DNA of 64,000 bases from Neoechinorhynchus agilis (taxonomy: Eukaryota; Acanthocephala): NCBI GenBank assembly GCA_051530055.1, contig CM121341.1, positions 1,798,001 through 1,862,000 of the forward strand, in the 5' to 3' direction. A program made the position numbers and the translations under genes. The notes beneath the pieces are model-generated. The model worked only from the letters and a program-made list of their open reading frames with translations. It had not been told where the DNA came from and did not search any database. Numbering within the stretch: the first letter of the stretch is position 1; every line of letters starts with the position of its first letter. Of the stretch, positions 34,130 through 47,373 are shown piece by piece.

Positions 34130-34330
34130 GACAACCGCTCAGTCGTACGACAGTCACTACCCAGGCTCTAGGCAAAACCCCGATCTAGAATTCATCTCAG
34201 TCCACTTCTCAGCTCCTCTAAAGAAGGGTCTTATAGAATTCACAATTGCTGGCCTCTACCGCCCTCCTTTCTCTCGTCCTGAGTCCTCTTTACGTAAACT
34301 TGAATCCATGATGTAGTCCATAAACCCCGC
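34130..34330 (+). mobile_element. LINE endonuclease fragment
   Basis: The plus strand reads LKKGLIEFTIAGLYRPPFSR and ESSLRKLESM, an EN piece of the same family as 17180-17345 (minus). Confidence 0.65.
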
Positions 34331-34384
34331 AAATTAACGCCATTTCTTAAATGCAGGGAACTTTATTTCCTCCGTCGCTCTTCT

Positions 34385-35253
34385 CCGAGTTGCGTAGGTC
34401 TTGACGCTCACCTCGATAAAGTGTTCGCAAATATCGACACCTACTCATCCTGTCATCTACCCATCATGCGGGAAAACTGCTAAAGTTATTCCTCTTCCGA
34501 AAAATGGACACCCGATTTCCATGGAATCATTCCGTCCAATATCCATTCTACCCGCTCTTTCAAAAATCATTGAAAAATGTTTTAAATCTCGCTCTCCACT
34601 TCTCAGCAACAAATTATCGCCCCTACAATTTGGCTTACAGCCCAAATTTTCTGCAACCGATGCCCTATTTTATATTTTACGGCACGCTGCGACGGAACAT
34701 CGACAATAATGCCACTCGTGTCACCCATCTCATTCGACTGGACTTATCGAAAGCATTCGAATACGTAGACCATCCGATTTCGGTCTAAACGTTTGGCAAA
34801 TCCGCTGGCTGGCCTCGTATCACTGTCGGGCTACGTCCTCGATCAGAATATCCCTCACCAAAGGCGTACCTCAAAATGCTGCGCTGTCACCACTTCTTTT
34901 TAATATTTTCTTAAACGACCTCAAACCTCGCTCGTTTCACTCTAAACTTTTTTATATGCCGACGATATCACGCTCATCACTCAATCACCATCCCACCTCT
35001 CCTTAACGCCTAACGAAATCATAAACATAAAAGATTACTGCGCTAATCACAAACTCTGCCTCTCCAATTTCAGTCAAATCTGAAATGTAACTCGCACATT
35101 ACACTTTTCCTCAAACGCAGTACCTTTAAAAAATTTCTCCTCAAACGCCTCAGTCATTGTAGAGTTCCTTCATCCGTACTCTCTAAATTTTACTACAGCT
35201 TTACTTTACCCTCCCTCTGCTACGGTTATCCCATCGTTTGCAACCTTTCCCAG
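34385..35253 (+). mobile_element. LINE RT segment, near-identical to 19618-20440
   Basis: It carries AKVIPLPKNGHPISMESFR, SILPALSKIIEKCFKSR, LSPLQFGLQPKFSATDALF and LIRLDLSKAFEYVDHPI. By eye, bases 34440-35253 match the reverse complement of 19618-20440 with only isolated changes. It ends directly against the truncated PYM copy, which argues for duplication of a larger segment rather than a fresh insertion. Confidence 0.8.
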
Positions 35254-35640
35254 GTGCGATTAAGTTGATGGTGAGCCAGAGGTGCCGATCCACGAGAATT
35301 TCTATTTGCATAGTTAATTTGATTCGGTCTTGGAACACTCCTGGTTCGGTTTGATCTTTGCTGCGAGTCATGATTTAAATTTTCATTTATAGTGGCATTT
35401 GAGCTTATAGTATTATTTGAGCGCTGTTGCTCATTGTTAATTCTGGCCGGTCGGAAGACGATCCTTTCTGTCCAAGTTCCATCGCTTCGTAGGTAACTAG
35501 GAATGTAGTATTCCCCAGTTCTTGGATCGATTCTCAATTGGGTCTTTTGTCCGACATTTGCGCAAGATAAAATGATTTGCAAAGGTGATCGCGTTTGTTG
35601 CCGTTGAATAGATGTTCGTTTAAGGAAGCGATCAGATCGT
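35254..35640 (-). pseudogene. Truncated inverted copy of the PYM-like gene
   Basis: The minus strand repeats the first about 105 residues of the PYM-like protein (RTGEYYIPSYLRSDGTWTER) with a few substitutions (FRPARINN for FRLARINN) and one missing base near the start codon. It lacks the second half of the gene: the sequence switches to LINE DNA at 35253. The upstream 5' leader (caacggcaacaaacgcgatc) is also kept. Confidence 0.8.
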
Positions 35641-35660
35641 TAAATATCAGTAGATTATAG

Positions 35661-36905
35661 TAATGACCCGATGTAGAAAGTTGAGCTTAAGAACGTTGCT
35701 GTTTAGGTCGTTAGTACGATATACCAAGTTATTGGCGATGTATACAATTCGGGTTCAATGGTACGATAAATAGGCTCCCACAGTGCGTTGCGCGACCAAT
35801 CAGCGCGATATGCTATGCTTTATTCATTTATGTAGCCAATCATAGCACGAGTTAGAGAAGCTGTTCCTTATGTTTCGCTTCCGGTGTTAATTAAGCGCTT
35901 TGGAATTCGTCCATGGCCTTTGATGGCATAAATACCCTCTTATGATCAGTTTAAATAAGTTATGCATTCGACATGAGATAAGACTACATGGTTCCAAGAA
36001 CGAGAAAGGTGGATATTAAAGAATAATACCGCACTAATTACGAAAAAATTGCAAATGATCGTAGATAAGAATTTTATACGCAGAGTTTTTGGAAAAAAAA
36101 TAAAAATAAACCCTTCTAAACAAAAACTCTTGTAATACGATTTTGGGATATAGTTCTCAACAAGTATCGCCCCTGTCAACACAAAGCTTCTTTTTTGATT
36201 GATTCGACTTCATATAATTCAGTGCTAGAGCTAATTTTGTTGAACCTTACAATGAATGTCTCATGCGAAATGCAATTTTCCTTTACTCAAGTTTCATCTT
36301 TGAGATGGCTGGTTATGATGCTATAAATAATTTGAGAAGCGCGAGAGATACAACAAATTTGTAGATCACAGGGTCTACAAGAGATTTCCCATGCACCGTC
36401 CCTCGACGCGTGCATAGTAACTATCTTTGAGGTTTCTCTTCAAATTATAAGCTATTAACTCTGGACTATCGCTTATGCCGCAATCAAATGAAAATCACAT
36501 GAAATCGAAATTTATTTCAAGTTATCAACAACTCACACGTTTATCTTTGCATGGTCTCTTTCTCTTGACCTTGTAACCATTGGTGTCAATTTGCATGAGC
36601 AAATTACCGTCGAAATTTATTTCAACGTCCTTGAAGCGGCATGATTGATCCTCACGACAAAGTGTCGGTCCAATGACCGTTCATGATTATTTTTGTATCT
36701 AAGAATCAATTATATTTCGCTCAATGCAACGAAATTCATAAAAACCGATAATTGATTGTCTGTGAGATCATAAGATTTCAAATAATTGCCGCACCTGGAG
36801 AGTTTAAAGCGATGGGCAAGAAAATATCTAAAGTTGTGATTAAATACGTTTGATTTAACGTCGAATAATTGTTTAAAATACATTAAAAGTAGAACGCCAT
36901 TGTGG
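35661..36905. other. Gene-free stretch before the large satellite
   Basis: It holds a short copy of a foldback end near 35700 (gctgtttaggtcgttag). No gene, RNA or array recognised. Confidence 0.4.
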
Positions 36906-36967
36906 TAAGTTGGTTCCACCAAAATCCACTCGATGCTTACATGTCTCTTGATGATTAGAGATTGCCG
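36906..36967 (+). repeat. Lone copy of the Penelope-associated end repeat
   Basis: 'accaaaatccactcgatgct' through 'gattagagattgccgac' is the same roughly 60-bp sequence that flanks the Penelope-like segment at 57806 and 58711. It forms the left border of the 104-bp satellite. Confidence 0.75.
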
Positions 36968-36971
36968 ACTG

Positions 36972-39900
36972 AACCAGTTTTTGTTGATCCGCGATGGAGC
37001 CCTTTCGAACGGCGCATCTCAGCACTCAATCAAGTTTTTCTCATTACTTTTTAACTGTACCAGTTTTTGTTGATCCGCGATGGAGCCCTTTCGATGCTCA
37101 TTACTTTTTAACTGTACCAGTTTTTGTTGATCCGCGATGGAGCCCTTTCGAACTGCGCATCTCAGCACTCAATCAAGTTTTTCTCATTACTTTTTAACTG
37201 TACCAGTTTTTGTTGATCCGCGATGGAGCCTTTTCGAACGGCGCATCTCAGCACTCTATCATTACTGTGCAATGCCAGGTTGATCCCCGATGGAGTCCAC
37301 GCGCAAAGATCGTATCTAAGCACTCAATCAAGTTTTTCTCATTACGTTTTAACTGTACCAGTTTTTGTTGTTGTGCAATGTCGAGTTGATCCGCGATGGA
37401 TCCCTTTCGAACGGCGCATCTCAGCACTCTATCAAGTTTTTCTCTTTACTTTTTAACTGGACCAGTTTTTGTTGTTGTGCAATGTCGAGTTGATCCGCGA
37501 TGGATCCCTTTAGAACGGCGCATCTCGAGCACTCTATCAAGTTTTGCTGCTGCTTTTTAACTGTACCAGTTTTTGTTGTTGTGCAATGTCGAGTTGATCC
37601 GCGATGGATCCCTTTCGAACGGCGCTCTCAGCACTCTATCAAGTTTTTCTCATTACTTTTCCTTGTACCAGTTTTTGTTGTTGTGCAATGTCGAGTTCGT
37701 AGTCCGCGATGGATCCTTTCGAACGGCGCATCTCAGCACTCTATCAAGTTTTTCTCATTACTTTTTAACTGGACCAGTTTTTGTTGTTGTGCAATGTCGA
37801 GTTGATCCGCGATGGAGCCCTTTCGAACGGCGCATCTCGGCACTCTATCAAGTTTTTCTCATTACTTTTTAACTGGACCAGTTTTTGTTGTAGTGCAATG
37901 TCGAGTTGATCCGCGATGGATCCCTTTCGAACGGCTGCGTCTCAGCACTCCTATCAAGTTTTGCTCTTTACTTTTTAACTGTACCAGTTTTTGTTGTTGT
38001 GCAATGTCGAGTTGATCCGCGATGGATCCCTTTCGAACGGCGCATCTCAGCACTCTATCAAGTTTTTCTCATTACTTTTTAACTGTACCAGTTTTTGTTG
38101 TTGTGCAATGTCGAGTTGATCCGCGATGGATCCCTTTCGAACGGCGCATCTCAGCACTTTATCAAGTTTTTCTCATTACTTTTTAACTGGACCAGTTTTT
38201 GTTGTTGTGCAATGTCGAGTTGATCCGCGATGGATCCCTTTCGAACGGCGCATCTCAGCACTCTATCAAGTTTTTCTCTTTACTTTTTAACTGTACCAGT
38301 TTTTGTTGTTGTGCAATGTCGCGTTGATGATCCGCGATGGATCCCTTTCGAACGGCGCATCTCAGCACTCTATCAAGTTTTTCTCTTTACTTTTTAACTG
38401 TACCAGTTTTTGTTGATCCGCGATGGAGCCTTTTCGAACAGCGCATCTCATGCCTCTATCAAGTTTTTCTCTTTACTTTTAACTGGATTGATTTTGTTGT
38501 GCAATGTCGAGTTGATATGCGATGGATCCCTTTCAGTGCCGGCACATCTCAGCACTCTATCAAGTTTTGCTCTTTACTTTTTAACTGTACCAGTTTTTAT
38601 TGTTGTCACAATGTCGAGTTGATCCGCGATGGATCCCTTTCGAACGGCGCATCTCAGCACTCTATCAAGTTTTCTCTTTACTTTTTAACTGGACCAGTTT
38701 TTGTTGTTGTGCAATGTCGAGTTGATCCGCGATGGATCCCTTTAGAACGGCGCATCTCAGCACTCTATCAAGTTTTGCTCTTTACTTTTTAACTGTACCA
38801 GTTTTTGTTGCTGTGCAATGTCGAGTTGATCCGCGATGGATCCCTTTCGAACGGCGCATCTCAGCACTCAATCAAGTTTTTCTCTTTACTTTTTAACTGG
38901 ACCAGTTTTTGTTGTTGTGCAATGTCGAGTTGATCCGCGATGGATCCCTTTCGAACGGCGCATCTCCGCACTCTTCTCTATCAAGTTTTCTCTTTACTTT
39001 TTAACTGTACCAGTTTTTGTTGTTGTGCAATGTCGAGTTGATCAGCGATGGATCCCTTTCGAACGGCGCATCTCAGCACTCTGTCAAGTTTTTCTCTTTA
39101 CTTTTTAACTGGACCAGTTTTTGTTGTTGTGCAATGTCGAGTTGATCCGCGATGGACCCCTTTCGAACGGCGCATCTCAGCACTCTATCAAGTTTTTCTC
39201 TTTACTTTTTAACTGTACCAGTTTTTGTTGTTGTGCAATGTCGAGTTGATCAGCGATGGATCCCTTTCGAACGGCGCATCTCAGCACTCTGTCAAGTTTT
39301 TCTCTTTACTTTTTAACTGGACCATTTTTTGTTGTTGTGCAATGTCGAGTTGATCCGCGATGGATCCCTTTCGAACGGCGCATCTCAGCACTCTATCAAG
39401 TTTTGCACTTTACTTTTTAACTGGACCATTTTTTGTTGTTGTGCAATGTCGAGTTGATCCGCGATGGATCCCTTTCGAACGGCGCATCTCAGCACTCTAT
39501 CAAGTTTTGCACTTTACTTTTTAACTGGACCAGTTTTTGTTGTTGTGCAATGTCGAGTTGATCCGCGATGGATCCCTTTCGAACGGCGCATCTCAGCACT
39601 CTATAAAGTTTTTCTCTTTACTTTTTAACTGGACCAGTTTTTGTTGTTGTGCAATGTCGAGTTGATATGCGATGGATCCCTTTCGAACGGCGCATCTCAG
39701 CACTCTATCAAGTTTTGCTCTTTACTTTTTAACTGTACCAGTTTTTGTTGTTGTGCAATGTCGAGTTGATCCGCGATGGATCCCTTTCCGAACGGCGCAT
39801 CTCAGCACTCTATCAAGTTTTTCTCTTTACTTTTTAACTGGACCATTTTTTGTTGTTGTGCAATGTCGAGTTGATCCGCGATGGATCTCTTTCGAACGGC

Positions 39901-42900
39901 GCATCTCAGCACTCTATCAAGTTTTTCTCTTTACTTTTTAACTGGACCAGTTTTTGTTGTTGTGCAATGTCGAGTTGATCCGCGATGGATCCCTTTCGAA
40001 CGGCGCATCTCAGCACTCTATCAAGTTTTGCTCTTTACTTTTTAACTGGACCAGTTTTTGTTGTTGTGCAATGTCGAGTTGATCCGCGATGGATCCTTTC
40101 GAACGGCGCATCTCAGCACTCTATCAAGTTTTCTCATTACTTTTTTTAACTGTACCAGTTTTTGTTGTTGTGCAATGTCGAGTTGATCCGCGATGGATCC
40201 CTTTCGAGCAGCGCATCTCAGCACTATAAGTTTTCTCTTTACTTTTTTAACTGGACCAGTTTTTGTTGTTGTGCAATGTCGAGTTGATCCGCGATGGATC
40301 CCTTTCGAACAGCGCATCTCAGCACTCTATCAAGTTTTGCACTTTACTTTTTAACTGTACCATTTTTTGTTGTTGTGCAATGTCGAGTTGATCCGCGATG
40401 GATCCCTTTCGAGCAGCGCATCTCAGCACTCTATCAAGTTTTTCTCATTACTTTTTAACTGGACCAGTTTTTGTTGTAGTGCAATGTCGTGTTGATCCGC
40501 GATGGATCCCTTTCGAACGGCGCATCTCAGCACTCAATCAAGTTTTTCTCATTACTTTTTAACTGGACCATTTTTTGTTGTTGTGCAATGTCGAGTTGAT
40601 CCGCGATGGATCCCTTTCGAACGGCGCATCTCAGCACTCTATCAAGTTTTTCTCATTACTTTTTAACTGTACCAGTTTTTGTTGTTGTGCAATGTCGAGT
40701 TGATCCGCGATGGATCCCTTTCGAACGGCGCATCTCAGCACTCTATCAAGTTTTTCTCTTTACTTTTTAACTGGACCATTTTTTGTTGTTGTGCAATGTC
40801 GAGTTGATCCGCGATGGATCCCTTTCGAACGGCGCATCTCAGCACTCTATCAAGTTTTTCTCTTTACTTTTTAACTGTACCAGTTTTTGTTGTTGTGCAA
40901 TGTCGAGTTGATCCGCGATGGATCCCTTTCGAACGGCGCATCTCAGCACTCTATCAAGTTTTTCTCGTACTTTTTAACTGTACCAGTTTTTGTTGTTGTG
41001 CAATGTCGAGTTGATCCGCGATGGATCCCTTTCGAACGGCGCATCTCAGCACTCTATCAAGTTTTTTTTTCTCTTTACTTTTTAACTGGACCAGTTTTTG
41101 TTGTTGTGCAATGTCGAGTTGATCCGCGATGGATCCTTTCGAACGGCGCATCTCAGCACTCTATCAAGTTTTTCTCTTTACTTTTTAACTGGACCATTTT
41201 TTGTTGTTGTGCAATGTCGAGTTGATCCGCGATGGAGCCCTTTCGAACGGCGCATCTCAGCACTCAATCAAGTTTTTCTCTTTACTTTTTAACTGGACAA
41301 TTTTTTGTTGTTGTGCAATGTCGAGTTGATCCGCGATGGATCCCTTTCGAACGGCGCATCTCAGCACTCAATCAAGTTTTTCTCTTTACTTTTTAACTGG
41401 ACAATTTTTTGTTGTTGTGCAATGTCGAGTTGATCCGCGATGGATCCCTTTCGAACGGCGCATCTCAGCACTCAATCAAGTTTTTCTCTTTACTTTTTAA
41501 CTGGACAATTTTTTGTTGTTGTGCAATGTCGAGTTGATATGCGATGGATCCCTTTCGAACGGCGCATCTCAGCACTCAATCAAGTTTTTCTCTTTACTTT
41601 TTAACTGTACCAGTTTTTGTTGTTGTGCAATGTCGAGTTGATCCGCGATGGATCCCTTTCGAACGGCGCATCTCAGCACTCTATCAAGTTTTTCTCTTTA
41701 CTTTTTAACTGGACCAGTTTTTGTTGTTGTGCAATGTCGAGTTGATCCGCGATGGATCCCTTTCGAACGGCGCATCTCAGCACTCTATCAAGTTTTTCTC
41801 TTTACTTTTTAACTGTACCAGTTTTTGTTGTTGTGCAATGTCGAGTTGATCCGCGATGCATCCCTTTCGAACGGCGCATCTCAGCACTCTATCAAGTTTT
41901 TCTCTTTACTTTTTAACTGTACCAGTTTTTGTTGTTGTGCAATGTCGAGTTGATCCGCGATGGATCCCTTTCGAACGGCGCATCTCAGCACTCTATCAAG
42001 TTTTTCTCTTTACTTTTTAACTGGACCAGTTTTTGTTGTTGTACAATGTCGAGTTGATCCGCGATGGATCCCTTTCGAACGGCGCATCTCAGCACTCTAT
42101 CAAGTTTTTCTCATTACTTTTTAACTGGACCAGTTTTTGTTGTAGTGCAATGTCGAGTTGATCCGCGATGGATCCCTTTCGAACGGCGCATCTCAGCACT
42201 CAATCAAGTTTTTCTCTTTACTTTTTAACTGTACCAGTTTTTGTTGTTGTGCAATGTCGAGTTGATCCGCGATGGATCCCTTTCGAACGGCGCATCTCAG
42301 CACTCTATCAAGTTTTTCTCTTTACTTTTTAACTGGACCAGTTTTTGTTGTTGTGCAATGTCGAGTTGATCCGCGATGGATCCCTTTCGAACGGCGCATC
42401 TCAGCACTCTATCAAGTTTTTCTCATTACTTTTTAACTGGACCAGTTTTTGTTGTAGTTCAATGTCGAGTTGATCCGCGATGGAGCCCTTTCGAACGGCG
42501 CATCTCAGCACTCTATCAAGTTTTTCTCTTTACTTTTTAACTGGACCATTTTTTGTTGTAGTGCAATGTCGAGTTGATCCGCGATGGATCCCTTTCGAAC
42601 GGCGCATCTCAGCACTCTATCAAGTTTTTCTCTTTATTTTTCAACTGGACCATTTTTTGTTGTTGTGCAATGTCGAGTTGATCCGCGATGGTGCCCTTTC
42701 GAACGGCGCATCTCAGCACTCTATCAAGTTTTTCTCTTTACTTTTTAACTGGACCATTTTTTGTTGTTGTGCAATGTCGAGTTGATCCGCGATGGATCTC
42801 TTTCGAACGGCGCATCTCAGCACTCTATCAAGTTTTCTCTTTACTTTTTAACTGGACTACTTTTTGTTGTTGTGCAATGTCGAGTTGATCCGCGATGGAT

Positions 42901-45900
42901 CCCTTTCGAACGGCGCATCTCAGCACTCAATCAAGTTTTCTCTTTACTTTTTAACTGGGATAGTTTTTGTTGTTCAATGCAATGTCGAGTTGATCCGCGA
43001 TGGATCCCTTTCCGAACGGCGCATCTCAGCACTCTATCAAGTTTTTCTCTTTACTTTTTAACTGTACCAGTTTTTGTTGTTGTGCAATGTCAGTTGATCC
43101 GCGATGGATCCCTTTCGAACGGCGCATTTCAGCACTCAATCAAGTTTTCTCTTTACTTTTTAACTGTACCAGTTTTTGTTGTTGTGCAATGTCGAGTTTC
43201 TGATCCGCGATGGATCCCTTTTTCGAACAGCATCTCAGCACATTATCAAGTTTTTCTCATTACTTTTTAACTGTACCAGTTTTTGTTGTTGTGCAATGTC
43301 GAGTTGATCCGCGATGGATCCCTTTCGAACGGCGCATCTCAGCACTCTGTCAAGTTTTTCTCTTTAATTTTTAACTGTACCAGTTTTTGTTGTTGTGCAA
43401 TGTCGAGTTGATCCGCGATGGATCCCTTTCGAACGGCGCATCTCAGCACTCTATCAAGTTTTTCTCTTTACTTTTTAACTGGACCATTTTTTGTTGTAGT
43501 GCAATGTCGAGTTGATCCGCGATGGATCCCTTTCGAACGGCGCATGTCAGCACTCTATCAAGTTTTTCTCTTTACTTTTTAACTGGACCATTTTTTGTTG
43601 TTGTGCAATGTCGAGTTGATCCGCGATGGATCCCTTTCGAAGGACCAGTTTTTGTTGTTGTGCAATGTCGAGTTGATCCGCGATGGATCCATCAAGTTTT
43701 TTCGAACTTTTAACTGGATCTCAGCACTCAGTTGATCAAGTTTTTCTCTTTACTTTTTAACTGGACCATTTTTTGTTGTTGTGCAATGTCGAGTTGATCG
43801 GCGCGCATCTGGAGTTTTTCTCTTTACTTTTTAACTGGACCATTTTCAACGGCGAGTTGCATCCCTCGAACGGCGCATCTCAGCACTCTATCAAGTTTTT
43901 CTCTTTACTTTTTAACTGGACCATTTTTTGTTGTTGTGCAATGTCGAGTTGATCCGCGATGGATCCCTTTCGAACGGCGCATCTCAGCACTCTATCAAGT
44001 TTTTCTCTTTACTTTTTAACTGGACCATTTTTTGTTGTTGTGCAATGTCGAGTTGATTGATGGATCCCTTTCGAACGGCGCATCTCAGCACTCTATCAAG
44101 TTTTTTCTTTACTTTTTAACTGGCGCAGTTTTTGTTCTGTGCAATGTCGAGTTGATCCGTCGATGGATCCCTTTCGAACGGCGCATTTCTCAAGTTTTTC
44201 TCTTTACTTTTTAACTGGACCATTTTTTGTTGTTGTGCAATGTCGAGTTGATCCGCGATGGATCCCTTTCGAACGGCGCATCTCAGCACTCTATCAAGTT
44301 TTTCTCTTTACTTTTTAACTGGACCAGTTTTTGTTGTTGTGCAATGTCGAGTTGATCCGCGATGGATCCCTTTCGAACGGCGCATCTCAGCACTCTATCA
44401 AGACCATTTTTTTTTTCTCTTTACTTTTTAACTGGACCAGTTTTTATCAAGTTGCAATGTCGAGTTGATCCGCGATGGATCCCTTTCGAACGGCGCATCT
44501 CAGCACTCTATCAAGTTTTTCTCTTTACTTTTTAACTGGACCATTTTTTGTTGTTGTGCAATGTCGAGTTGATCCGCGATGGATCAGCCCTTTCGAACGG
44601 CGCATCTCAGCACTCTATCAAGTTTTTCTCTTTACTTTTTAACTGTTTTTCCATTTTTTGTTGTTGTGCAATGTCGAGTTGATCCGCGATGGATCCCTTT
44701 CGAACGGCGCATCTCAGCACTCTATCAAGTTTTTCTCATTTTTAACTGACCAGTTTTTGTTTGTGCAATGTCGAGTTGATCCGCGATGGATCCCTTTCGA
44801 ACGGCGCATCTCAGCACTCTATCAAGTTTTTCTCTTTACTTTTTAACTGGACCATTTTTTGTTGTTGTGCAATGTCGAGTTGATCCGCGATGGATCCCTT
44901 TCGAACGGCGCATCTCAGCACTCTATCAAGTTTTTCTCTTTACTTTTTAACTGGACCAGTTTTTGTTGTTGTGCAATGTCGAGTTGATCCGCGATGGATC
45001 CCTTTCGAACGGCGCATCTCAGCACTCTATCAAGTTTTTCTCTTTACTTTTTAACTGGACCAGTTTTTGTTGTTGTGCAATGTCGAGTTGATCCGCGATG
45101 GATCCCTTTCGAACGGCGCATCTCAGCACTCTATCAAGTTTGAACGGCTCTCAGCACTTTACTTTTTAACTGGACCATTTTTTGTTGTTGTGCAATGTCG
45201 AGTTGATCCGCGATGGATCCCTTTCGAACGGCGCATCTCAGCACTCTATCAAGTTTTTCTTTACTTTTTAACTGGACCATTTTTTGTTGTTGTGCAATGT
45301 CGAGTTGATCCGCGATGGATCCCTTTCGAACGGCGCATCTCAGCACTCTATCAAGTTTTTCTCTTTACTTTTTAACTGTACCAGTTTTTTGTTGTTGTGC
45401 AATGTCGAGTTGATCCGCGATGGATCCCTTTCGAACGGCGCATCTCAGCACTCTATCAAGTTTTTCTCTTTACTTTTTAACTGGACCATTTTTTGTTGTT
45501 GTGCAATGTCGAGTTGATCCGCGATGGATCCCTTTCGAACGGCGCATCTCAGCACTCTATCAAGTTTTTCTCTTTACTTTTTAACTGGACCAGTTTTTTT
45601 GTTGTGCAATGTCGAGTTGATCCGCGATGGATCCCTTTCGAACGGCGCATCTCAGCACTCTATCAAGTTTTTCTCTTTACTTTTTAACTGGACCAGTTTT
45701 TGTTGTTGTGCAATGTCGAGTTGATCCGCGATGGATCCCTTTCGAACGGCGCATCTCAGCACTCAAGTTTTTCTCTTTACTTTTTTCATTTTTTGTTGTT
45801 GTGCAATGTCGAGTTGATCCGCGATGGATCCCTTTCGAACGGCGCATTCAGCACTCTATCAAGTTTTTCTCTTTACTTTTTAACTGGACCATTTTTTGTT

Positions 45901-47372
45901 GTTGTGCAATGTCGAGTTGATCCGCGATGGATCCCTTTCGAACTTTTTAACTGGACCATTTTTTGTTGTTGTGCAATGTCGAGTTGATCCGCGATGGATC
46001 CCTTTCGAACGGCGCAGTGCATCTCAGCACTCTATCAAGTTTTTCTCTTTACTTTTTAACTGGACCAGTTTTTGTTGTTGTGCAATGTCGAGTTGATCCG
46101 CGATGGATCCCTTTCGAACGGCGCATCTCAGCACTCTATCAAGTTTTTCTCTTTACTTTTTAACTGGACCATTTTTTGTTGTTGTGCAATGTCGAGTTGA
46201 TCCGCGATGGATCCCTTTCGAACGGCGCATCTCAGCATTTCATCAAGTTTTTCTCTTTACTTTTTAATCACCATTTTTTTTGTTGTGCAATGTCGAGTTT
46301 ACGATGGATTTCGAACGGCGCATCTCAGCACTATCAGTTTTCTCTTTTTTTTTGACCAGTTTTTGTTGTTGCAATGTCGAGTTGATCCGCGATGGATCCC
46401 TTTCGAACGGCGCATCTCAGCACTCTATCAAGTTTTTCTCTTTACTTTTTAACTGGACCATTTTTTGTTGTTGTGCAATGTCGAGTTGATCCGCGATGGA
46501 TCCCTTTCGAACGGCGCATCTCAGCACTCTATCAAGTTTTTCTCTTTACTTTTTCTGGACCAGTTTTTGTTTAGTCAATGTCGAGTTTACTTTCGAACGG
46601 CGCATCTCAGCACTCTGTCAAGTTTTTCTCTTTACTTTTTAACTGACCATTTTTTGTTGTTGTGCAATGTCGAGTTGATCCGCGATGGATCCTTTCGAAC
46701 GGCGCATCTCAGCACTCTATCAAGTTTTTCTTTACTTTTTAACGGCGCAGTTTTTCTGTTGTGCAATGTCGAGTTGATCAAGTTTTTCTCTTTACTTTTT
46801 AACTGGACCATTTTTTTGTTGTTGTGCAATGTCGAGTTGATCCGCGATGGAACGGCGCATCTCAGCACTCTATCAAGTTTTTCGAACGGCGCAGTTTTTG
46901 TTGTTGTGCAATGTCGAGTTGATCCGCGATGGATCCCTTTTCTCAGCACTTATCAAGTTTTTTCTTTACTTTTTAACTGGACCAGTTTTTGTTGTTGTGC
47001 AATGTCGAGTTGATCCGCGATGGATCCCTTTCGAACGGCGCATCTCAGCACTCTATCAAGTTTTTCTCTTTACTTTTTAACTGGACCAGTTTTTGTTGTT
47101 GTGCAATGTCGAGTTGATCCGCGATGGATCCCTTTCGAACGGCGCATCTCAGCACTCTATCAAGTTTTTCTCTTTACTTTTTAACTGGACCATTTTTTGT
47201 TGAGCACTTTATCAAGTTTTTCTCATTACTTTTTAACTGACCAGTTTTTGCTGTTGTGCAATCAGTTTCCGCGATGGATCCCTTTCGAATGGTGCATCTC
47301 AGCACTCTCTATCAAGTTTTTGTGCTCGAGTTGATCCGCGATGGATCCCTTTTCGAACGGCGCATCTTTCAA
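36972..47372 (-). repeat. 104-bp satellite derived from U2 snRNA 3' end, about 100 copies
   Basis: On the minus strand each unit contains ggatccatcgcggatcaact, cgacattgcacaacaacaaa and aactggtccagttaaaaagt. About 54 of 104 bases align without gaps to the 3' part of the U2 snRNA gene at 47374-47559 (stem-loop III end and stem-loop IV), with about 12 differences by hand count. The other half of the unit looks like the ancestral 3' flank, with an snRNA 3'-box-like stretch. Left units are short or mixed, 38-43 kb is regular, and 43.6-47.3 kb has many scrambled or shortened units. All open frames inside are periodic artefacts. Confidence 0.93.
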
Positions 47373-47373
47373 C

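Noticed and set aside
36994-47080. Dozens of open frames of 60-180 residues repeating phrases such as FRTAHLSTLSSFS
   Set aside because: They are the 104-bp satellite read in all frames; 104 is not a multiple of 3 and the unit lacks stops in some frames. They are not genes.
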